From Streptomyces fradiae (GTDB lineage Bacteria; Actinomycetota; Actinomycetes; Streptomycetales; Streptomycetaceae): a stretch of 64,000 bases of DNA. Made by a program: the position numbers and the translations under genes. The stretch covers positions 5,828,001 through 5,892,000 of the forward strand of contig NZ_CP065958.1 in assembly GCF_041270065.1 (NCBI RefSeq), given 5' to 3'. A model generated the notes under the pieces. The model was not told the origin of the DNA, made no database searches, and was given only the letters and a program-made list of their open reading frames with translations. Below, one piece after another: positions 55,876 through 64,000 of the stretch (positions within the stretch are counted from its first letter, which is position 1; each line of letters starts with the position of its first letter).

Positions 55876-56432
55876 CCGCGGCCCCCTTCGGTCGGCTCGG
55901 TGAGCAGATAGGCGTGGGCGGCGCCGGCCGCGGCGACGGAGGCGAGCAGCCGGGCGTACTCGGGCGGCGCGGTGAGCAGCGTGGCCGTGTGGGTGTCGGC
56001 GGTCGCCCGTACGGCGGCGGCGAGGTCCTTGAGCGCGGCCGCCGGTTCGGCCGGCACCCGGATGAGGGCCAGTGACCGGGAGGGGGAGGGAGAGGGGGAC
56101 GCGGTCCCGGAGGCGGTTCCGGACGGGCCGGGCGCCGGGGCGGTGCCGCCCTCGGCCAGCGCCTTCGCATGGGCCGCCGCCGACGCCCGCAGCGGCGCGA
56201 GCCGGGCCGCGAGCGAGGGGTGGCCGTCGATGACGGCGTCGTACCGCACCACCAGGTCCCGGCCGGCGGTCGCCGAACGGCGCCGCAGCGCCGCCTCGGC
56301 GGCGGCCGCACGGTCGGCCGCGGTCGGCCGTCGCGGGCCGCCGCCGGAATCGCCGGACGTGCAGCCGGCCAGTGCCCCCGCCGCGCCCGCGGCGCCGGCG
56401 GTCAGGAGCGCGCGCCTGCCCAGGGTCGTCAC
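55872..56432 (-). CDS. Ala-rich lipoprotein of unknown function
   Basis: 186 residues. The signal [23 protein letters not shown] combines a twin-arginine-like start with a lipobox LAGC, so it is exported and lipidated. The mature part is helical and has a Ser/Pro linker (SPSPSPSRS). Not recognised beyond this. It forms a pair with the downstream DUF4439 gene and is divergent from rimP. Confidence 0.75.
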   Translation of the reverse strand: MTTLGRRALLTAGAAGAAGALAGCTSGDSGGGPRRPTAADRAAAAEAALRRRSATAGRDLVVRYDAVIDGHPSLAARLAPLRASAAAHAKALAEGGTAPAPGPSGTASGTASPSPSPSRSLALIRVPAEPAAALKDLAAAVRATADTHTATLLTAPPEYARLLASVAAAGAAHAYLLTEPTEGGRG

Positions 56433-56593
56433 GCCTCTCCTCCCTCAGGTGTTCGAAAACCTCGAAGATCGCCGCAGGCGAGCGTACCCGCGGTCCCCCG
56501 GCCGGTGGACGGCAACACACTCCGGGACCGGATACCCTTTGATCTGACACGCGACGAACCCACAACAGCACACGCGGCCGAGGAGTCACCCGG

Positions 56594-57100
56594 ATGAGCA
56601 CCACCCAGAACGAACGGCTGCGCGGTCTTCTGGAGCCGCTCGTTCACGCGAAGGACCTCGACCTCGAGGAGATCGAGCTGTCCCGGGCCGGGCGCCGCGG
56701 ACTGCTGAGGGTGATCGTCGATTCAGACGAGGGCGTCGAGCTGGACGCCTGCGCGGAGCTGAGCCGCGTCATCTCCGAGAAGCTCGACGAGACCGACGTG
56801 ATGGGCCAGGGCGAGTACGTCCTCGAGGTCAGCTCCCCGGGCGCGGACCGCCCCCTCACCCAGCACCGTCACTACGAGCGTGCCATCGGCCGTCTGGTCA
56901 AGCTGCAGCTGAGCCCCGAGGCGGGCGGCGGCGAGCTGGTCACCCGGATCCTCGCCGTGGACGAGGACGGTCTGGACACCGAGGTGCCGGGCGTGAAGGG
57001 CCGCAAGGCCACCGCCCGCCGGGTCGGGTTCGCCGAGATCGTCAAGGCGCGTGTCGAGATCGAGTTCAACCGCAAGGACAAGAAGGAAGAGGAGGCGTAG
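56594..57100 (+). CDS. rimP: ribosome maturation factor RimP
   Basis: Assists 30S assembly. The product is 168 residues with the N-terminal [21 protein letters not shown], the conserved [10 protein letters not shown] and a C-terminal SH3-like domain. First gene of the rimP-nusA-ylxR-infB-rbfA-truB block. The end KKEEEA is followed two bases later by nusA. Confidence 0.95.
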   Translation: MSTTQNERLRGLLEPLVHAKDLDLEEIELSRAGRRGLLRVIVDSDEGVELDACAELSRVISEKLDETDVMGQGEYVLEVSSPGADRPLTQHRHYERAIGRLVKLQLSPEAGGGELVTRILAVDEDGLDTEVPGVKGRKATARRVGFAEIVKARVEIEFNRKDKKEEEA

Positions 57101-57102
57101 CC

Positions 57103-58104
57103 GTGGACATCGACGTGAAGCTCCTGAAGGGCTTGGCACAGGAGAAGGAAATCTCCTTCGAGATGCTGGTCGAGGCGATCGAGTCGGCCCTCCTCATCGC
57201 CTACCACCGCACCCCCGACGCCCGCCGCCACGCGCGCGTGGAGCTGAACCGGCAGACCGGTCACGTGACGGTGTGGGCGAAGGAAGACCCCTCCGAGCTG
57301 GAGGAGGGCCAGGAGCCCAAGGACTTCGACGACACCCCGTCGGACTTCGGCCGGATCGCGGCGAGCACCGCCCGCCAGGTCATCCAGCAGCGGCTGCGGG
57401 ACGCCGAGAACGACGTCACCTTCGGCGAGTACGCGCGCCGCGAGGGCGACATCGTGGCCGGCCAGGTGCAGCAGGGCAAGGACCCGAAGAACGTCCTCGT
57501 CAAGCTGGACGACAAGCTGGAGGCCATCCTTCCGGTGCAGGAGCAGGTGCCGGGCGAGGACTACACGCACGGTCTGCGGCTGCGCACGTACGTCGTCCGG
57601 GTGGCGAAGGGCGTGCGCGGTCCGTCCGTCACCCTCTCGCGCACCCACCCCAATCTGGTGAAGAAGCTGTTCGCCCTGGAGGTGCCGGAGATCGCCGACG
57701 GTTCCGTCGAGATCTCCGCCATCGCCCGCGAGGCCGGCCACCGCACCAAGATCGCCGTTCGTTCCACCCGTTCGGGCCTGAACGCCAAGGGCGCCTGCAT
57801 CGGCCCGATGGGCAGCCGGGTGCGCAACGTGATGGCCGAGCTGCTCGGCGAGAAGATCGACATCGTCGACTGGTCGGACGACCCGGCCGAGCTGGTGGCC
57901 AACGCGCTCTCCCCGGCGCGGGTCTCCAAGGTCGAGATCGTCGACCTGGCCGCCCGGTCCGCCCGGGTGACGGTGCCCGACTACCAGCTGTCGCTCGCGA
58001 TCGGCAAGGAGGGGCAGAACGCCCGTCTGGCCGCGCGGCTGACCGGCTGGCGGATCGACATCCGTCCGGACACCGAGCAGCAGGGCGACGCTGCCGCCCA
58101 GTAG
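57103..58104 (+). CDS. nusA: transcription termination/antitermination factor NusA
   Basis: Binds RNA polymerase and nascent RNA, affecting pausing, termination and rRNA antitermination. The product is 333 residues: N-terminal RNAP-binding domain, S1 domain ([20 protein letters not shown]), then two KH domains ([32 protein letters not shown]). It lacks the C-terminal acidic repeats of E. coli NusA, as normal in actinobacteria. GTG start with GAGGAGG immediately upstream, inside the rimP end. Confidence 0.96.
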   Translation: MDIDVKLLKGLAQEKEISFEMLVEAIESALLIAYHRTPDARRHARVELNRQTGHVTVWAKEDPSELEEGQEPKDFDDTPSDFGRIAASTARQVIQQRLRDAENDVTFGEYARREGDIVAGQVQQGKDPKNVLVKLDDKLEAILPVQEQVPGEDYTHGLRLRTYVVRVAKGVRGPSVTLSRTHPNLVKKLFALEVPEIADGSVEISAIAREAGHRTKIAVRSTRSGLNAKGACIGPMGSRVRNVMAELLGEKIDIVDWSDDPAELVANALSPARVSKVEIVDLAARSARVTVPDYQLSLAIGKEGQNARLAARLTGWRIDIRPDTEQQGDAAAQ

Positions 58105-58195
58105 CACGGCGGCCCGGTCCCGTACCGGCACTGATCCTTTTTGGCCAACGACTGTTCGATTTTTGCCCCGAACGGGTGAGGTCGGTACGGGGAGG

Positions 58196-58201
58196 TAGAC
58201 T
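58196..58201 (+). promoter_or_regulatory. -10 element next to ylxR start, possibly leaderless
   Basis: TAGACT ends four bases before the GTG at 58206. GGGGAGG (58189-58195) lies ten bases before the GTG and could be a ribosome site of a longer transcript. Both modes are possible. Confidence 0.4.
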
Positions 58202-58205
58202 TAAC

Positions 58206-58484
58206 GTGTCTGGCCGGACGCATGCCCGCGTGTGCCCTGAGCGAACCTGTGTGGGATGCCGGGAGCGAGCGGCCAAGGACGAGCTGCTGCGGATCGTGAT
58301 GAATAAGGACGAGTGCGTTCCCGATCATCGCGGTACGCTGCCCGGCCGGGGTGCGTATCTGCACCCCGCCTCGGTCTGTCTCGACCTGGCGGTGCGCCGC
58401 CGGGCGTTCCCGCGGGCCTTCAAGGTCCCGGGTCCGCTCGACACCGCGGCGCTTCGCACGCACGTCGAGCAGGCCGCACCGTAG
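58206..58484 (+). CDS. ylxR: YlxR-family RNA-binding protein
   Basis: 92 residues, DUF448. The family hallmark PERTCVGCRERA is at the N-terminus, and GTLPGRGAYLHP in the middle. In B. subtilis the homologue (RnpM) binds and modulates RNase P; a global regulatory role is also reported. Always found between nusA and infB. GTG 58206 gives the usual SGRTHAR start. Confidence 0.9.
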   Translation: MSGRTHARVCPERTCVGCRERAAKDELLRIVMNKDECVPDHRGTLPGRGAYLHPASVCLDLAVRRRAFPRAFKVPGPLDTAALRTHVEQAAP

Positions 58485-58617
58485 ATGAAGTACGGAAGTA
58501 CTGCACAAAAGATGTACGGCACGGAACACCGTGCGGTCAGGTACCTCGCGAGTTGGAAGTAGGTCGAGATTGCGATGAGCACTCGATGAGTACGCGATGA
58601 GTACGCCCATGAAGTAG
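58485..58617 (+). other. leader region with a 25-codon ORF and a chain of overlapping mini-ORFs
   Basis: A 25-codon ORF (ATG 58485, stop 58560-58562) starts directly after the ylxR stop. Three mini-ORFs follow, from ATG 58575 (M-S-T-R), 58586 (M-S-T-R) and 58597 (M-S-T-P-M-K). Each start overlaps the previous stop as ATGA. The chain arises from three 11-bp tandem repeats (58573-58605). No translation evidence exists; they may be chance by-products or a leader regulating infB. Confidence 0.4.
58573..58605. repeat. three tandem 11-bp repeats ahead of infB
   Basis: Units CGATGAGCACT, CGATGAGTACG, CGATGAGTACG follow one another without gaps. Eleven bases is one short of four codons, which produces the overlapping ATGA start/stop pairs described for the leader. 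Confidence 0.7.
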
Positions 58618-58621
58618 CAAC

Positions 58622-58641
58622 GGTCCGGCGGTAACCGGACC
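58622..58641 (+). promoter_or_regulatory. 7-bp hairpin directly before the infB ribosome site
   Basis: GGTCCGG (58622-58628), loop CGGTAA, CCGGACC (58635-58641). It ends one base before AAAAGGAG (58643-58650). Could gate initiation. Confidence 0.5.
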
Positions 58642-58654
58642 TAAAAGGAGCGAA

Positions 58655-61736
<3,082 letters not shown>

Positions 61737-61766
61737 CACGCGAGGCCGAGCCGCGAGGCTCAGGTC

Positions 61767-61804
61767 GGGGCCGGTCGGCGGAAAGTATTCCGTCGATCGG
61801 CCCC
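61767..61804 (+). terminator. imperfect hairpin after infB
   Basis: GGGGCCGGTCGGCGG (from 61767) pairs imperfectly with CCGTCGATCGGCCCC (to 61804), separated by an A/T-rich loop. Lies 31 bases after the infB stop. Confidence 0.6.
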
Positions 61805-61893
61805 GGCCGTTGCGTGTACGGTTTTGATGTTCCCCCGCCGGGCGTGCGCCCGGTGGGACGTCGAACCCGAACCGGCGGGACATCCGGCACCGC

Positions 61894-62187
61894 ATGTACG
61901 TGGGGACTCTGTCCTTCGATCTGCTCCTCGGCGACGTTCATTCGTTGAAGGAGAAACGCTCCGTCGTCCGGCCCATCGTCGCCGAGCTCCAGCGCAAGTT
62001 CTCCGTGAGCGCGGCCGAGACCGGCGACCAGGACCTCCATCGCAGGGCCCTCATCGGGGTCGCGCTGGTGTCCGGGGACGCGGGGTTCGTGTCGGACGTG
62101 CTCGACCGCTGCGAGCGGCTGGTCGCGGCCCGGCCCGAGGTGGAGCTCCTTTCGGTGCGCCGAAGGCTCCACACTGATGAAGACTGA
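61894..62187 (+). CDS. DUF503 (YlxP-like) protein
   Basis: 97 residues beginning MYVGTLSFDLLLGDVHSLKEKRSVV, the conserved start of this small family, found beside infB and rbfA in many Gram-positives. Ferredoxin-like fold predicted from family knowledge; function unknown, possibly ribosome-linked. ATG; stop 29 bases before rbfA. Confidence 0.9.
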   Translation: MYVGTLSFDLLLGDVHSLKEKRSVVRPIVAELQRKFSVSAAETGDQDLHRRALIGVALVSGDAGFVSDVLDRCERLVAARPEVELLSVRRRLHTDED

Positions 62188-62216
62188 ATGAGCAAGGCAA
62201 AGAAGGAGACGGACCA

Positions 62217-62657
62217 GTGGCCGACAACGCGCGGGCGAAGAAGCTGGCGGACCTCATCCGGGAGGTGGTCGCCGAGAAGCTGCAGCGCGGCATCAAGGAC
62301 CCGCGCCTGGGTACGCACGTGACCATCACGGACACCCGCGTCACCGGTGACCTGCGGGAGGCCACGGTCTTCTACACGGTCTACGGCGACGAGGAGGAGC
62401 GCGTGAGCGCCGCCGCCGGCCTGGAGAGCGCCAAGGGCATCCTGCGCTCGGCCGTGGGCAAGGCCGCGGGCACCAAGTTCACCCCGACGCTCACCTTCGT
62501 GGCGGACGCCCTCCCGGAGACCGCCAAGAACATCGAGGACCTCCTCGACCAGGCGCGCGCCTCCGACGCCAAGGTGCGGCAGGCGTCCTCCGGCGCCACC
62601 TTCGCCGGTGACGCCGACCCCTACAAGAAGCAGGGCGAGGACGAAGCCGCCGAATGA
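62217..62657 (+). CDS. rbfA: 30S ribosome-binding factor A
   Basis: Needed for late 16S rRNA 5'-end maturation, notably in cold. The product is 146 residues with the KH-like core (LADLIREVVAEKLQRGIKDPR, VTITDTRVTGDLREATVFYTV). GTG 62217 after GGAG. The stop overlaps truB by four bases (ATGA). Confidence 0.95.
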   Translation: MADNARAKKLADLIREVVAEKLQRGIKDPRLGTHVTITDTRVTGDLREATVFYTVYGDEEERVSAAAGLESAKGILRSAVGKAAGTKFTPTLTFVADALPETAKNIEDLLDQARASDAKVRQASSGATFAGDADPYKKQGEDEAAE

Positions 62658-63553
62658 GCACTGTTGGAAAGACGCCCGATGGTCTTGTCGTCGTCGACAA
62701 GCCGTCGGGCTTCACTTCGCACGACGTCGTGGCCAAGATGCGCGGGATCGCCAAGACCCGCCGCGTCGGTCACGCCGGCACGCTCGACCCCATGGCCACG
62801 GGCGTCCTCGTCCTCGGCGTGGAGCGGGCGACCAAGCTGCTCGGTCACCTCGCGCTGACCGAGAAGGAGTACCTGGGCACCATCCGCCTGGGCCAGACCA
62901 CCATCACGGACGACGCCGAGGGCGAGATCACGGCGTCGGTCGACGCGTCGAAGGTCACCCGCGAGCAGATCGACGCCGGCGTGGCCGAGCTCACCGGCGA
63001 CATCATGCAGGTGCCGTCGAAGGTCTCCGCGATCAAGATCGACGGCAAGCGCTCGTACGCGCGCGTGCGCGGCGGCGAGGAGTTCGAGATCCCGGCCCGG
63101 CCGGTCACCGTCTCCTCGTTCCAGGTGTACGACGTGCGCGAGGCGACCGCCGAGGACGGGACCCCGGTCGTGGACCTGGTGGTCTCGGTGGTGTGCTCCT
63201 CCGGTACGTACATCCGGGCGCTCGCCCGGGACCTGGGCGCCGGACTCGGCGTGGGCGGCCATCTGACCGCGCTGCGCCGCACCCGGGTCGGCCCGTACAA
63301 GCTGGACAGCGCCAGGACCCTGGACCAGCTCCAGGAGGAGCTGACGGTCATGCCGGTCGCCGAGGCGGCCGCGGCGGCGTTCCCGCGCTGGGACGTCGAC
63401 GAGAAGCGGGCCCGGCTGCTGCTCAACGGCGTACGCCTGGAGATGCCGGAGTACCCGAAGGGGCCGGTCGCCGTCTTCGGGCCGGACGGGAAGCTGCTCG
63501 CGCTGGTCGAGGACCAGCGGGGCAAGGCGAAGAGCCTGGCCGTCTTCGGCTGA
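62654..63553 (+). CDS. truB: tRNA pseudouridine-55 synthase
   Basis: Makes psi55 in the T loop of tRNAs. The product is 299 residues. Catalytic Asp in GHAGTLDPMATGVLVLG, plus VVDKPSGFTSHDVVAKMR at the start and SSGTYIRALARDLG later; a short C-terminal PUA-like part follows. Overlaps rbfA by four bases and ends the operon at the strong terminator. Confidence 0.95.
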   Translation: MSTVGKTPDGLVVVDKPSGFTSHDVVAKMRGIAKTRRVGHAGTLDPMATGVLVLGVERATKLLGHLALTEKEYLGTIRLGQTTITDDAEGEITASVDASKVTREQIDAGVAELTGDIMQVPSKVSAIKIDGKRSYARVRGGEEFEIPARPVTVSSFQVYDVREATAEDGTPVVDLVVSVVCSSGTYIRALARDLGAGLGVGGHLTALRRTRVGPYKLDSARTLDQLQEELTVMPVAEAAAAAFPRWDVDEKRARLLLNGVRLEMPEYPKGPVAVFGPDGKLLALVEDQRGKAKSLAVFG

Positions 63554-63569
63554 GCTGCCTGAACCCCGA

Positions 63570-63610
63570 GATGGGGCGGACACGCTGGTGTCCGCCCCAT
63601 CGCCGTTTTT
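63570..63610 (+). terminator. 14-bp perfect hairpin plus T5 after truB
   Basis: GATGGGGCGGACAC (63570-63583) pairs with 63588-63601, loop GCTG, followed by GCCGTTTTT. The operon's terminator. Confidence 0.9.
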
Positions 63611-63711
63611 CACCCCATCGGGGAAGCGCTCGAAGCGAACCCGGGGGTGCGAGGGGGCGCGTTCGTCCGACGCGCTTCACCCGGGGATCACCGCCGACCT
63701 ACGGTCGACCC

Positions 63712-64000
63712 ATGGGGAGCGGGGACCTGGGGACACTGGTGCGGATCGAGGATCCGGCCGGGCGGTCACTCGGCACCGGATTCCTCGCCGACCACCGCGG
63801 CACCCTGCTCACCGGCCACGAGGTCGTCGCCGGCCACCGCAGCATGGTGCTCCGCGCCCCCACCGGACCGCCGCGGCCGGTCACCGACGCCGACGTCACC
63901 CCGCTGCCCGCGCAGGGACTCGCCCTGGTCCGCTGCCCCGGCATCGCCGCCCGCCCCCTGCCGCTCGCCACCCGCCCGGACCTGGAGCCCGGCCGGTACG
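63712..64000 (+). CDS. trypsin-like peptidase-domain protein, 3' end outside the window
   Basis: 96 codons are visible from ATG 63712. Start LGTLVRIEDPAGRSLGTGFL, then a TGHEVVAG segment, equivalent by position to the TAAHVV of trypsin-like domains (catalytic His), in a cytosolic protein without signal peptide. Such N-terminal protease domains in actinobacteria are often joined to large NTPase or repeat domains, but nothing beyond the edge can be seen. No ribosome site is obvious before the ATG (ACGGTCGACCCATG); a TACGGT (about 63700-63705) suggests a leaderless start. Confidence 0.6.
   Translation, partial: MGSGDLGTLVRIEDPAGRSLGTGFLADHRGTLLTGHEVVAGHRSMVLRAPTGPPRPVTDADVTPLPAQGLALVRCPGIAARPLPLATRPDLEPGRY

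Overview
The window is chromosomal DNA from a Streptomyces-type actinomycete. GC content is very high with strongly GC-biased third codon positions, GTG starts are common, and neighbouring genes often overlap by 1-4 bases. Gene order matches, from memory and without a database check, the S. coelicolor core segment running from pyrH (about SCO5626) to just past truB (about SCO5709). I see no tRNA, rRNA, CRISPR array, prophage or transposase. No gene-free stretch exceeds 300 bases; the longest is 38102-38385 (284 bases), largely filled by a small inverted-repeat element.

Layout. 1-3.9 kb: end of the pyrH-frr-cdsA block, then rlmN. 3.9-7.9 kb: a TPP riboswitch and the thiBPQ-type thiamine ABC importer. 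7.9-11.3 kb: a small unknown gene, a LOG-family gene and an ABC ATPase/permease pair with a perfect 20-bp palindrome upstream. 11.5-15.0 kb: class-III aminotransferase and Lrp/AsnC regulator divergent from an aldehyde dehydrogenase. 15.1-22.6 kb: two small membrane proteins, then a compact minus-strand run (adenosine deaminase, glycerophosphodiesterase, DUF574 methyltransferase, histidine kinase, response regulator, secreted serine hydrolase), and a DUF4190 protein. 22.7-30.6 kb: a NADAR gene, then a plus-strand polyamine operon (aldehyde dehydrogenase, PotD-, PotA-, PotB- and PotC-like proteins, FAD amine oxidoreductase). 30.7-35.4 kb: an unknown gene behind a hairpin, a secreted GH18 chitinase behind two DasR-type repeats, a PAP2 phosphatase, gabT. 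35.6-42.7 kb: an orphan membrane VirD4/TraG-like ATPase, a MITE-like element, a PucR regulator, an EamA exporter, a third aldehyde dehydrogenase. 42.9-53.4 kb: acyl-CoA dehydrogenase, a divergent EPSP synthase, dxr-rseP-ispG, two acetyltransferases, proS. 53.5-56.4 kb on the minus strand: a slipin, an apparently dead antibiotic-kinase homologue, a DUF4439 protein and a lipoprotein. 56.6-63.6 kb: rimP-nusA-ylxR-infB-DUF503-rbfA-truB. The window ends inside a trypsin-like gene.

Two themes link the genes. The first is polyamine/GABA catabolism: uptake (25.0-29.2 kb), amine oxidation or transamination (29.2 and 11.5 kb), aldehyde oxidation (13.6 and 23.4 kb), GabT (34.0 kb) and a possible succinate-semialdehyde step (41.3 kb), with Lrp/AsnC and PucR regulators nearby. 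The second is the translation/RNA/isoprenoid core at both ends.

Points most worth a second look: infB is broken by two missing bases, each in a run of C, most likely sequencing error; a chain of ATGA-overlapping tetrapeptide mini-ORFs built from an 11-bp tandem repeat precedes infB; a 162-bp element with 16-bp terminal inverted repeats begins within the stop codon of the TraG-like gene; and the antibiotic-kinase homologue lacks all three key catalytic residues. No clear new defence or mobile system is visible; the one lead is the truncated trypsin-like gene at the right edge.
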